In this document: positions 23,502 to 35,301 of the stretch, in pieces
Layout of the letters: the number at the start of each line of letters is the position of its first letter
Numbering within the stretch: the first letter of the stretch is position 1
Assembly: GCA_037501455.1 (NCBI GenBank)
Contig: CM074858.1
Span: forward strand, 101,838,001-101,902,000
DNA from: Lantana camara
Lineage: Eukaryota; Streptophyta; Magnoliopsida; Lamiales; Verbenaceae
Length of the DNA: 64,000 nt
Reading direction: 5' to 3'
Translations under genes and position numbers: made by a program
Notes under the pieces: generated by a model
Told to the model about the DNA's origin: nothing
What the model saw: the letters and a program-made list of their open reading frames with translations, nothing else
Database searches by the model: none

Positions 23502-24976
23502 GAGGTTTCCAATTCTTTCTTGTACACGCAGGACTCGTTCGGATTTTGAATAAAGCCAAATGATTTGACTGCTTCATCAGAACGAATGTTCCAATTCCTA
23601 GAACCTTGTTTCAGTCCGTAGATTGATCTTTGGAACTTACAAACCTTTTGTTCGCTCCCACTGAATGTGAAACCCATGGGTTGCTCCATGTAAATGTCTT
23701 TGTCAATGTCTCCATTGAGAAAGGCAGTTTTCACATCCATTTGCCATATCTCATAGTCATAGTATGCAGCAATGGCAAGCAAGATCCAAATGGATTTTTG
23801 CATTGCAACCGGAGAGAATGTTTCATCAAAGTCTATACCTAGTCTTTGAGTGAAACCCTTAGCAACTAATCTTTCTTTAAAGGTTGTCACGCTTCCATCT
23901 ACTCCAAGCTTGTGCTTATATATCCATTTGCACCCTATAGGCCTGATTCCATCAGGTGGATCAACCTAAATCTAATCTACATGTCCCAATAGCATGGGCT
24001 TGAACACTTGATCCATTCCCAAACTTCAAGACGCATTCTTCTTCTTCAAGCTGCCGGACCTCATTTATCATTTGTACATCATTATAGATATGAGCTGCCG
24101 GTATCAAGTACCCAAGAATTAGAATCAATAGATAGATTTACTTCAACAATAAACGCACCTTTCTTTAGAGTATCCTTATACTCTTGGAAGCTCCTCTTCC
24201 AATGCCCTTTCTTGCCACAATGGTGGCAAACGTCCTCTCTCTGATCCTTTCTCTTCCTGGCCTTTCTCTTTTTAACCCCTCATTCGGGTTTAAGAGACCC
24301 TTTCTTCTTGGGAACTTTCTTCCCTTTGCCTTTGGAAGGCCCAGAAGAGGAGGTGACTATCATTACTTTGCGATCCTTCTTGATCGTGTCTTCAGCAGTC
24401 ACAAGTTGTCTAATCAACTCAACTACAGTAGCATGAGGATGATTCATGTTGAAGTTTAGCACGAAAGGATTGAATGATGGTGGAAGAGATGCGAGCAACA
24501 AATCCACAACGAGTTCTTCACTCAGTGGCATTTCCATGGAGCTCAGTTTCTCGTTCAAAGTAAGAAACTTGAGACCGTGCTCATGGACACTTGTACCTTC
24601 TTTCATTCTGAGATGAAAGAGCTCCTTAGAGGTGTTGTACCTTAGAACACGCTCTTTGGGGTGGTACAATTGCTCGAGATGGTCGTAAATCTCCCAAGCG
24701 TTGTCCATTGACTCGTGTTGCCTCTAGATGTCCGGGGACATGGTGGCCAACATGAGGCAACGGGCTTGAAGATTATCTTCAGACCATTTCGCAATCGCGT
24801 CCCTTTCGGCTCGAGTTGGAGCCTCGCCTTCTGCGACAGGCTCTCCCTCGAAGAGAACATATCTTCTCTTATCAGAATCTAAAACTATCTTTAGATTCCG
24901 AAGCCTAATCAAAGTAATTGGGCCCCGTCAACTTGTTTGATTCGAGGATGGATACCAAAGGGTTTTTGGTCGCCAT
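23502..24976 (-). pseudogene. E1 gag, protease and RT N-terminal part, integrase deleted
   Basis: Minus-strand gag starts at 24976 (MATKNPLVS, as in E2). It continues with capsid-like sequence and a knuckle at about 24190-24240 reading CHHCGKKGHWKRSF, where the final cysteine is phenylalanine, so zinc binding is doubtful. The protease region follows and is truncated. At about 23960-23975 it jumps from a GTCRLDL-like segment straight into the RT start; E2 has about 1.4 kb there coding for the GAG-pre-integrase and integrase domains. RT resumes with MDVKTAFLNGDIDKDIYMEQ and stops at the S insertion. Stops and frame changes occur near 24279, 24709-24723 and 24912. The element could not integrate itself. 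Confidence 0.82.
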
Positions 24977-25952
24977 TTCAATTATAGAGAATCACAGAAC
25001 TACCACCTAAATGGTAAAACAGAGAAATCATGAGCATCCTGAATAATAATGATTATACATATTATCAAGGTCTTTAGAAATATGTTCTCTCACTGTTTTT
25101 AGAAAGTCTAGAAATCCCAACGACTTTAGAAGAAACTTATTTTCTCAGTGGGTACTAGGATCCCAAGCATTCTTAGTTTTGGACCCACGACTCGTGAGAC
25201 ATCCAAAGGTCTAAGAATCTTAGGTAGGTACTAGTTACCAATTCGATCTCTCATTGAATTCCTAGTAATATTTTTGCATCACTAATCTTTCAATCGTGGA
25301 CCCACGACTCATGAGACATCCATATCTACTTTAGTGTTGAGCAGGACCCATCAATCATAAGATCTCAACCAAACTTAGTCCGGAATGACCCACGACTCGT
25401 GAGACATCGCCCATTCTAAAATGGTCAAGAAATAGTAATTATTTAAAATAATTAATCTGGAAACTAAGAGTTAATAAGCTACACTAATTACCCCTCGACT
25501 CGTGAGACAGCAATTAGTTTCACTTATTAAGTCCTAAATCCTATTGATGGAATGCTAGGAATTTTATTACCGTGATAAAACACCTATTTATTCGAATTTT
25601 GCTCAATATTTAAATGGGATTTTCGAATGACCTCACCAATATATAATGTTATCCAAATTTTAATTGCCTTGTTAATGCAGTTTCACATAAAGTGCATCAC
25701 AGAAGCAATTATCAGATAATATGTCCTAGCATGATACTAATTATGTGATGATCATGGGTATCCTATCTTATATGCAATTATGGGAGCCACTCCATAATTA
25801 CTAGTTCTAACATTCATGCCACATAAGACAATTCATATCACATAGGGGTACAGAATTAATGGAAAAAACGCCCTATCTATTACATTTAATAGAAAGCCCT
25901 CCTAAACATTTTGAGGGGTCTTCTTATGGCCACCGTTCTTCAAGTGCTCCAT
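24977..25952 (-). other. E1 leader, part adjoining gag
   Basis: Untranslated 5' internal region on the minus strand, homologous to 33727-34735 of E2. It holds no gene. It contains four copies of a CCCACGACTCGTGAGACA motif at 25184, 25301, 25389 and 25493. The leader is broken at 25957 by E3 and resumes at 37358. Confidence 0.75.
25184..25510. repeat. Four spaced CACGACTCGTG leader motifs (E1)
   Basis: The core CACGA-C-TCGTG is an 11-bp inverted repeat. Copies start at about 25184, 25301 (one change), 25389 and 25493 (left edge diverged), 88-117 bp apart, 200-530 nt upstream of gag on the transcript. E2 has four counterparts at 33933-34253. Confidence 0.7.
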
Positions 25953-25957
25953 GTGGA
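25953..25957. other. Target-site duplication of E3
   Basis: GTGGA before TGTTAGG is repeated at 37353-37357 after TTTCCAACA. The E1 leader rejoins cleanly across this site. Confidence 0.88.
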
Positions 25958-26602
25958 TGTTAGGAATAGTGCCCTAGAAAGCCGATTGTATATCCGCTTT
26001 GTACTTTTCCTTATTTAATCACATACAATCTTTGAATAAAATAACGAATTAAGGCAACACTTCTTTATATGCTCTTGTTTGGTATGCATTTACTTTAGCT
26101 TTGCATGTATGAGAACTCCCCTAATCTTGATGACTTTAGGACTCTACCATTAGGTGAAATAGTTCATGAAATGAGCCCTATTTCACATAAGTCATGATTA
26201 GTAAAATACTCCAAGCCGATGAGTCCTACAGACAGTGGGAGTGTCAACCTGACTCCACTAAGGCTTGCTTGTGGGATCACACCCTTAAGAAGGACCACCT
26301 TGTTTCATGGAGGTGCAAAGTGTATAGTTGATATGTGCGTGATACATGAGGGTGCTTACTTCAATAAGTAAGTTCACTGAGGTGCCCCGTGTGAGAAGAG
26401 TTCTAAATGGGAAAGGAAGTTTCTATTTCAGGAAATGGAAACTTCCAGATTAGGAAATATCTCACGAGTCATTGATGTGATTAATTGATCCTTAGACTTG
26501 AGGTTCCTTGTCACTTTATGACTTAACTTTGTAGTCTTAGGTGTAAGCTTTAAAGGGTGTCACCTTGGACAACTGATTCAAGGCTTATGCTGGGGCTGCA
26601 CA
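25958..26602 (+). repeat. E3: inverted Angela-like LTR, left part
   Basis: TGTTAGGAATAGTGCCC... is the reverse complement of the E2 LTR end (29789 down to about 29148), so E3 lies in plus orientation. It is interrupted at 26603 by LTR H. No E3 internal coding region was found, so E3 is best read as a solo LTR, although a deletion has removed its middle. Confidence 0.75.
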
Positions 26603-27867
26603 TGTAACACCCCGAGCGGAGGGTGCCACATCCCCCGCACCATAGCTCGACACATGTAACCAAACGAAGACTTCACACATGTATCAAGCTATAGCGAACG
26701 GGAGACAAACAAATCAAAACCCCTAGGCTAGGCGGTCTAGACCCTAATACAGAGCGCGCAACAAAATTTAATCAGAAGTGCGGAAGCAACAGGATCCATA
26801 GAACCAAGAATACATACTAGCAAAAACCATTTAAAGCAATTATACTTATCATGCCACTCGAGTACTTAATCATAACTCATGCTTTCCATAATCGAATCAA
26901 ATTCATATACATAAGCTCGAGATTGAAAGATACATAACAAGCTAAAGGAGAATGCATGAGACTCAAACAACTTGACCCAAGACTCGAAAGATAACTGCCG
27001 CCTAGCCAAACTCCTGACCAAGCACCTGCAAAGCTCAAAACAAAAAAGGGAAAAAGAAAAGAAGCAACGAGGGTCAGTCCTAAGGACTGGTGAGGGGGCT
27101 AACACACGCACACGTACGTATAAGTAAGAGCATAGCATATTCAAATCGGAAATGTTCATGAACCGGGCGTGGTTTTTGCATTCCAAAAGGTTTTAACCCG
27201 TGATACTATATATAAGAAGAAATAATTAGGGCCGAAGGCCAAAATCAACCAAGTTTTAGAAATTAAGAGTCCACCCCGTTTCACAAACCATAACGGATAC
27301 ATAAGCATAAGCATAAACATAATAACTCGGCGAATTCGAGTTCTAACCACCTTACTCCATATCAATGGTAAAACGAAGACAAAGCAAAAGACATAAATCA
27401 ATCCAACCTTTCTCTGATTGGGGAAGAAAGAGGCCCCTCTCAACCCCCACACATACCTTATCTTATATTGGTGGAGTCGGGGGATCCTACCCGATCCTGA
27501 CGGGTTATAGCGCCTACATGTGAGACCCGCTTTCCCCTCGACCTCCCGAGGATGAGCGAAGCCTCACCTTGGTGGAGAAGTCTCCTGGGGTTGCAACCGA
27601 CGACCCCGATGGTCGTCCCGGGTCTCCCGAACCATACAACTCCGGGGCCCAAACTTATCACACTTATACACATGCACACATGGACATATCTTTCAAAGTC
27701 CCAAAGCTCGTTAAACAAAACTCACAGCAACCCTTTTCGAAAACGAACTAACAAAATATAGCTTATATACATATAAAAGCGTTTTCAATGGATTTCATAG
27801 CAAATGGGCCAATTCCCGTAAAATACATACCAAACACTTATCTATATATATGTAGGTATATTGATAT
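26603..27867 (-). repeat. Giant LTR 'H', truncated fragment
   Basis: Begins TGTAACACCCCGAGCGG inside E3. It shows the shared layout: CATCCCCCGCACC, GCGAACGGGAGA, CTAGGCGG and the hairpin TCAGTCC-TAA-GGACTGG at 27074-27090. It is cut at 27867 by the E2 LTR and its remaining part was not found, so it was probably lost in the deletion at 36453. Overlapping open frames at 26866-27718 match no family I know. Confidence 0.7.
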
Positions 27868-28250
27868 TGTTGGAAAACACGAATCAGAAAGCAGCGGAAT
27901 TTAAAAAATTTTCCCAACAAAAGGACCTTGGACTCGCAATTGTGTAACCAAATTCGTAGAGATAGAAAACTTACTTTTCTTTTATTCTTTCTTGAAGTGT
28001 TTCAAGCCACCCAAGAACGCTCTTTTCGCGGCTTGATCCCCTCTCCTTGGTAAAGCTCGAATCTTCAAACTTCTAACTTGAAGTCTCTAGAGAAAGTCCA
28101 CCAACTTGATCACAATCTAACTAGTAAGGATGTTAGTTCTCTAGTTAGTGTTTAGGCTTAACCTAGGGTTTTATTTAATCTTGGAGAAAGGAAGGTGTTC
28201 AACCCATGAACCAAAAGAATTTCCAATTAGCTCCTAGAGGAGCTCGAGCT

Positions 28251-28265
28251 CCCCTATTTATATAG
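28251..28265 (-). promoter_or_regulatory. E2 LTR TATA box
   Basis: Minus strand CTATATAAATAGGGG followed by the palindrome GGAGCTCGAGCTCC. The right LTR has a changed version near 35675 and E3 a variant near 36950-36965. Transcription start is inferred about 30 nt downstream. Confidence 0.6.
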
Positions 28266-28597
28266 ATAGGGTGCTGAAATTCCTAGTCCTTAATGGGCTA
28301 GGATTTTGGTCTCTCTCTCTCCTATTACTTGATCATCAAGTAATTTTGACTTTGACTTTGAATTCTAATTCAAATCAACTTTCAAGAGAGCTAAAATATC
28401 GAAACTATTTTTGGATAATTTTATACTTTATTTATTTAAAATAAATAACTTATTTTATCTAATTAATTAATTCATAATTAATTAACTAGATTATTTTTCT
28501 CCAAAATTAGACTTTCTTTTTAATTCAAAATTAAACCAAAGTCTATTAAATAATTAACACATTTAATTATTCAATATATATATACAATATATATATC

Positions 28598-28645
28598 CAC
28601 ACGTGTCACTCACGTGACCCACACGTGTGGTTTCACACGTGTGGA
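28598..28645. promoter_or_regulatory. ACACGTGT / CACGTG cluster in E2 LTR
   Basis: Within 48 bp: CACACGTGTCA, CTCACGTGAC, CACACGTGTGG and CACACGTGTGG again, all built on the CACGTG or ACGTGT core recognised by plant bZIP/bHLH factors. The array is longer in the right LTR (about 36003-36080) and in E3 (36535-36610). Confidence 0.5.
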
Positions 28646-29805
28646 ACCCTGTAGGCCCGATTAACTCGTTTAATCATTTTTAAGCCTCAACTCATGTAAC
28701 CAAGTTGTTGTGTGTGACCCTCTAGGTTCTCAATTCAATTAGCAGTGACCCTAATTAATTAATTCACTAATTAATTAATCAGTCCACAGATTAAACGACC
28801 ATAGTCTAGCAACAGGTGTTTAACCCCTAGCTGAATTGGAATGTTCGGATTCGACAGAACCTTTAAGTCATTGATTCATGTGAGATAAAATCCTCCTACT
28901 TACTATCTCTCAACCAAGATCTAGGGTAAGGGAATAATCAGAACGCTAATAATCCGGTCTTAAAGCTAAGTGCATTTCATATCCATTTGATCTCAATCCA
29001 AGAAACGTTTTTCTTGATGTCTTGATCTACTGCCTTGGCCAAGGACTCCATATGGCATATGAATGACTTACACAATAAGAGATCACCTTGCAAATGCAAG
29101 TGTAGGTCCTTTCTTGATTCTCATTCACTTTCATGAATCACTTGTGCAGCCCCAGCATAAGCCTTGAATCAGTTGTCTAAGGCGACACCCTTTAAAGCTT
29201 ATACCTAAGACTACAGAGTTAACTCATAAAGTGACAAGGAACCTCAAGTCTAAGGATCAATTAATCACATCAATGACTCGTGAGATATTTCCTAATCTGG
29301 AAGTTTCCATTTCCTGAAGTAGAAACTTCCTTTCCCATTTAGGAACGTTCTCACACGGGGCACCTCAGTGAACTTACTTATTAAAGTAAGCACCCTCATG
29401 TATCACGCACGTATCAACTATACACTTTGCACCTCCATGAAACAAGGTGGTCCTTCTTAAGGGTGTGATCCCACAAGCAAGCCTTAGAGGAGTCAGGTTG
29501 ACACTCCCACTGTCTGTAGGACTCATCGGCTTGGAGTATTTTACTAATCATGACTTATGTGATATAGGGCTCGTTTCATGAACCATTTCACCTAAATGGT
29601 AGAGTCCTAAAGTCATCAGGATTAGGGGAGTTCTCATACATGCACAGATAAAGTAAACGCATACCAAACAAGAGCATATAAAGAAGTGTTGCCTCAATTC
29701 GTTATTTCATTCAAAGATTGTCTGTGATTACAATAAGGAAAAGCACAAAGCGGATATACAATCGGCTTTCTAGGGCACTATTCCTAACAATCTCCCACTT
29801 GCCCG

Positions 29806-32800
29806 TCAAAGCCATTCTAAAGCTACTCTAAGTCCCATCTTCTGAAGATGACCTTGGAAAGCTTCTCGACTAAGGGGTTTAGTAAGTGGATCTGCCACGT
29901 TCTCTGCTGATGTGACCCTCTCAATTTGCACATCTCCTCTTTTGATAATATCACGGATTAGGTGATACTTCCTCATAATGTGCTTGGTCCGTTGGTGAGA
30001 TCTTGGTTCTCTTCCTTGAGCAACCGCCCCAGTGTTGTCACAAAACACAGTAATGGGGTCTTTCATGCTAGGAACAATATTCAACTCTTGAATGAAGTTT
30101 CTAATCCAAACACCTTCCTTAGCTGCATCATTTGCAGCTAAGTATTCGGCCTCAGTGGTCGAATCTGCAGTGGTAGTTTGCTTGGAACTCTTCCTACTCA
30201 CTGCTCCGCCGTTTAGGTAGAAAATGTATCCTGACATTGACTTAAAATCATCTAAGTCAGATGCAAAGCTCGCATCGCAGTATCCTTCGACAGTAAGATC
30301 TTTCTGACCTCCGTAAACTAAGAATAAATCTTTAATACTTTTCAAGTACTTAAGAATATTCTTCACGGCAGCCCACTAACCATCTCCAGGGTCAGATTGG
30401 AAACGACTCGTCACACTAAGTGCGTAAGCCACATCCGGTCGAGTACATAACATTGCATACATTATGCTACCTATTGCTGATGCATAAGGTGTATGAGTCA
30501 TTCTTTCCTTCTCAAGGTTAGTCTTAGGACACATCTTCTTTGAAAGACATGTTCCTACACTCATAGGAAGGTTCTTAACCTTTATTGACTCCATATCGAA
30601 TCTCTTCAATACTTTGTCAATGTACATCGACTGTGATAGTCCTATTAACCTTCTAAACCTATCTCTATAGATTTTAATTCCAAGGATATAGGACGCATCA
30701 CCAAGATCTTTCATCTCGAATTGGTTCGATAACCATAACTTAGTTACTTTCATGTCATCCTTCGAATTCCCAATAAGAAGGATGTCATCAACATAAAGTA
30801 CGAAGAATTGCACTGAGGTCTCCAATTCCTTTCTATACACACAGGACTCATTCGAAATTTGAATGAAGCCAAACGCTTTGACTGATTCATCAAATCAAAT
30901 GTTCCAATTCCTAGAAGCCTGTTTCAATCCATAGATTGATCTTTGGAGTTTGCAAACCTTTTGCTCACTCCCACTGAATGTGAAACCTATGGGTTGCTCC
31001 ATATAAATGTCTTTGTCAATGTCACCATTGAGAAAGGCAGTTTTCACATCCATTTGCCATATCTCATAGTCATAATATGCAGCAATGGCAAGCATGATCC
31101 GAATAGACTTTTGCATTGCAACTGACGAAAAGGTTTCATCAAAGTCCACGCCGGGTCTTTGAGTGAATCCTTTTGCAACAAGTCTTGCTTTGTAGGCTGC
31201 AATGCTTCCATCAACTCCAAGCTTTCTCTTAAAGATCCATTTGCAACCTATGGGTTTGACCCCATCAGGTAAATCTACCAAGGTCCAAACTTGGTCGGAG
31301 TTCATGGAATCCATTTCGGATTTCATGGCTTCTATCCACTGTTCAGAGTCAGAATCTGAAAGTGCCTCCTCATATGTTAAAGGATCATTATCCTTTTGAG
31401 AGATTTCATGGAAGAATCCATACCATCTCTCCGGCTGTCTAGGAGTGCGTTCAGAACGCCTTAGAGGAGGATTTTCATGTGTATCGAAATTCGTGATTGG
31501 TTGTAGTTGATCAGAAGGGGACGTTTCTTCAGTGGGTGGTGTGGGATCACTTTGTACTTCTTCTAATTCTATGATCTTGCCTTTCTTTTCTTTAAGGAAC
31601 GGTTCCTCAAGAAAAGTGGCATTTCTGGAAACAAACACCCTTTGCTCAGATTGATCATAGAAGTAGTATCCTATGGATTCCTTAGGATAACCTACAAAGT
31701 AGCATAAGTTAGAACGAGATTCTAACTTATCTCCCACTGTCCTCTTCACATAAGCAGGACAACCCCAAATTCTTAAGTAAGAATAGCTAGGGATTTTACC
31801 ATGCCACATTTCATAGGGCGTTTTAGGGACTGACTTAGAGTGAACTAGATTCAAAATCTTTGCTGCACTTTCTAGGGCATAACCCCAGAAAGAAGGTGGT
31901 AAGTCAATGAAACTCATCATGGAACGAACCATATCAAGTAAGGTTCGATTCCTTCTCTCAGAAACTCCATTAAGCTGAGGAGTTCCCGGAGGAGTCCACT
32001 GAGAGATAATCCCATTATCTTTGAGATGATTAAGGAATTCTTCACTAAGATACTCGCCTCCTCGATCAGATCGAAGTGCTTTGATCTTGTGACCAGTTTA
32101 GTTCTCAACCTCCTTTTGAAATTCTAAGAATTTCTCAAAAGCTTCAGATTTATACTTCATTAAGTATACATAACCATATCGACTAAAGTCATCGGTAAAG
32201 GTTATGAAATATTGATGATTGTTTCTAGTGCTTACACTAAGCGGTCCACAAACATCAGTATGGATCAAATCCAAAACCTTAGTGGCACGTTCCACAGTTC
32301 CTTTAAATGGAACTTTGGACATTTTTCCTTTGAGACAGGATTCGCAAGAAGTTAACTCCTCAAGATCATTTTCAGAGAATGATCCTAAAGTGTTTATCTT
32401 GTTAATTCTGTTCTTGGAAATGTGTCCTAATCTAGCGTGCCATAAGGGAGCTGAAACTTTGTCATGTCTCTTACGCTTCGTTTCCCGTTGTATATTATTA
32501 ATATTGATATTTTGAGCTAGATAAAGTCCATTACTTAGAGTACCGATGTGAACGGAAGAGTTGTTCTGTTTGATAAAGTATTTACCATTCTTAATATAAG
32601 TTTCATAACCTTCACAATCTAATATTGGAACTGAAATTATATTACGAATAATGCTCGGTACATAAAGGACTTTATTTAAGATTAACTCAAAACTACCTAA
32701 ATCTAATCTAATTGTGCCTAAAGCTCGAGCTTCAACATTTGAGCCATCGCCGATCTTCAAGACACATTCTCCTTCTTTGAGTTGTTGGACTTCACTTAGC

Positions 32801-33726
32801 ATCTGTATATCATTACAGATATGAGTTCCACAACCGGTATCAAGTACCCAAGAACTAGAATTAATAGAAAGATTTACTTCAACGAGAAAGATACCTTTCT
32901 TTAGAGTAGCCTTGTACTCTGGGCAGTTTCTCCTCCAATGTCCTGTTTTGCCACAATGGAAGCAAACATCCTCTTTCTGATCACGCTTCTTCTTTTGGGC
33001 CTTCCCCTTCGAAATGCCACCAGTGGGCCTAAGGGGTTTCTTCTTCTTCTTTTGGGCCTTTTTGCCCTTATCTTTAGAAGGCCCAGAAGAGGAAGATGGA
33101 GCATTCACCATCAAAACCTTATTGTCCTTCTTGATCGTGCTTTCAGTAGTCACAAGCTGACTAATCAGCTCAGCTACAGTAGCACCAGCATGATTCATGT
33201 TGAAGTTAAGGACAAATGGGTTGAATGATGGTGGGAGCGAAGCCAGCAACAAATCCATTGAAAGCTCATCTTTCAGTGGCATGTCCATGGAAGCAAGTTT
33301 CTTAGTAAGGGCAAGAAACTTGAGTCCATATTCATGGACACTTGAACCTTCCCTCATTCTCAAGTAGAACAATTCCTTTGAAGTGTTATACCTTGTAACA
33401 CGCTCTTGAGAGCGGTAAAGTTGCTCTAAGTGGTCGTAAATCTCCCAAGCAAATTCTATGGTCTCATGTTGCCTTTGCAAGTCCGGAGACACGTTAGCCA
33501 ACATAAGGCAACGAGCTTAGAGATTATCATCCTTCCACTTCTGAATCGCATCCCGCTCGGCCCGAGTGGGAGCCTCCCCTTCGGGACTAGGCTCCCCTTC
33601 GAAAAGAACATAAGTTCTCTTCTCAGAATCTAAAATGATTTTTAGATTCCTCAGCCAATCAGAATAGTTGGGACCAGTCAACTTGTTTGACTCGAGGATC
33701 GATACAAGAGGGTTTTTGGTTGCCAT
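29806..33726 (-). pseudogene. E2 gag-pol polyprotein (Ty1-copia, single frame, four in-frame stops)
   Basis: One minus-strand frame of 1307 codons, the size expected for Angela-like elements. Order: Gag from MATKNPLVS; zinc knuckle CFHCGKTGHWRRNC (residues 255-268); aspartic protease DTG at 296; GAG-pre-integrase LWHARLGH near 428; integrase with D491 (HTDVCGP), D554 (LRSDRGGEY) and E590 (GVSERRN), exact D-35-E spacing; RT with YVDD at 978-981; RNase H (GYCDASFASD, DSTTEAEYLAAND) to the end. The protein would package, reverse-transcribe and integrate the element RNA. Stops lie at codons 70, 543, 944 and 1117. The first is CAA in E1; the second and third are explained by single C-to-T changes. 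There is no frameshift, which suggests recent decay. It stops 16 nt before the LTR. Confidence 0.92.
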
Positions 33727-35301
33727 TTCAAAACATGTAGAGAATCACAGAATCTACGACCTAAATGGTAAAACAGAGAACTAGTGAGCATGCTGAATTA
33801 TAACGATATACAAAAGATAAGGTCTTTAATCTAATGTAGCTCCCACTGTTTTTCAAAGATCTATAATTCCCAAAGATCTAAGAGGAACACGTTTCCCAAT
33901 GGGTACTAAGATCCTAGGCATTTTACCTCGAACCCACGACTCGCGGACATTCTAAGTAAGAACCCTAGGTAGGTACAACTTACCAATTCTAACACCTTTA
34001 GAACTCTTACTAATTGTTTTTGCATCACCTATCTTTCAATATGGACCCACAACTCGTGCGACATCCATATTTACTTAGGCGTTAAGCTAGACCCATCAAT
34101 CATAAGATCATGACCAAAACTTAGTTCGAACGACCCACGACTCGCGGACATCGCCCTTGCCAAAATTGATCACGAAATATTGACCATTTAAAATGATCAA
34201 TTAGGTAACTAAGAACTAATAACCTTCACTAGCTATCCCACGACTCGCGGACAATAACTAGCTTCACTTACTAAACTTAAAACCTATTGATGGAATGCTA
34301 GGAATTTAATTCAAAATTTGCATCTCGAATTAAACACCTATTTGTTTGAAATTAGCTTAATATTTAATGGGAATTTTCGAATCAACCGGAGAGTTGTCCG
34401 GTTCGACCTCACCAACATATATGTTATCCAATTTTATTAGTCTTGATTAATGCAAGTACACTTAAATGCATTTCAAACAAGCACATAAACATATAACATG
34501 TCCTAGCATGATACTAACATGTAATGATCATGGGTTCTACCTATCTTATGCGTGATATGTGGGAGCCACTCCACAATCACAAGTTCTAACATACATGCCA
34601 CATAAACAGTTTATATCACATAAGGGAAAGCGGTAACAAAATACGAGCCCTATCTCTATTACATTTAACAATTGAGATTCCCCTCCCTAACATGTTGAGG
34701 GGTCTTCACTTATGGCCTCCTTGTTACTTGAATGTGGTCCATCTTACTCCATGGGTGCATTATCTCCAAAATGAAAATAAAACCTCACCACCTATCTCTA
34801 CTCTCAAATTACAATAAAAAGAAAAAGACATAAAGTAATAAGGCTCAATCTTCATATTGGCCTTAGACAATTACACGGGGCATACCCCGGCCTCAAAAAC
34901 AGTAATATGGAAAGCCACATAATAAATCACATAACAGTACGCACATAAGTGAGGCTCCAACCTCTATTGAAAAACGCAACTATAGGGCTCCAACCCCAAT
35001 TTAAACCATCCATGTGCATAAATTAAAACCATACATAGATCTAAACCCATGATCACCTAACATGCTTTTGCGAGAATTTAAATTTAACCAATAAATTAAA
35101 ATTCCCGTTTCAAGTCCTAATGACTTAAAACACGACTTGATGCGAGTCTTATTTATAAAAGTTTTCAATAAATCCCAATTTAATAGAACAAATAAAATTC
35201 CAATTAATTTCTGAAAATTAATAATTTTATCAAGGAAAACGGGGCCCGTATGCGAAAGGGCTGCTCGCGTTGCGCGCGCGCGCGCGGGGGAGGCGCGCAC
35301 A
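33727..35301 (-). other. E2 leader (5' untranslated internal region), primer-binding site lost
   Basis: Homologous to the E1 leader. It has four diverged CCCACGACTCGCGGACA motifs at about 33933, 34045, 34135 and 34236. It ends in a CG-rich run (35265-35297, alternating GCGC) joined directly to LTR sequence at about 35302. E1 has a GC-rich stretch here followed by the primer-binding site, so both the site and the LTR terminus were deleted in E2. No gene seen. Confidence 0.7.

Larger units (their letters stand above)
27868..29789 (-). repeat. E2 left LTR (3' LTR on the minus strand)
   Basis: Complete 1922-bp LTR, TG...CA. On the minus strand it has an ACGTG cluster at 28598-28645, then about 335 nt downstream a TATA box (CTATATAAATAGGGG at 28251-28265). 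A perfect palindrome GGAGCTCGAGCTCC (28239-28252) follows. Confidence 0.88.
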
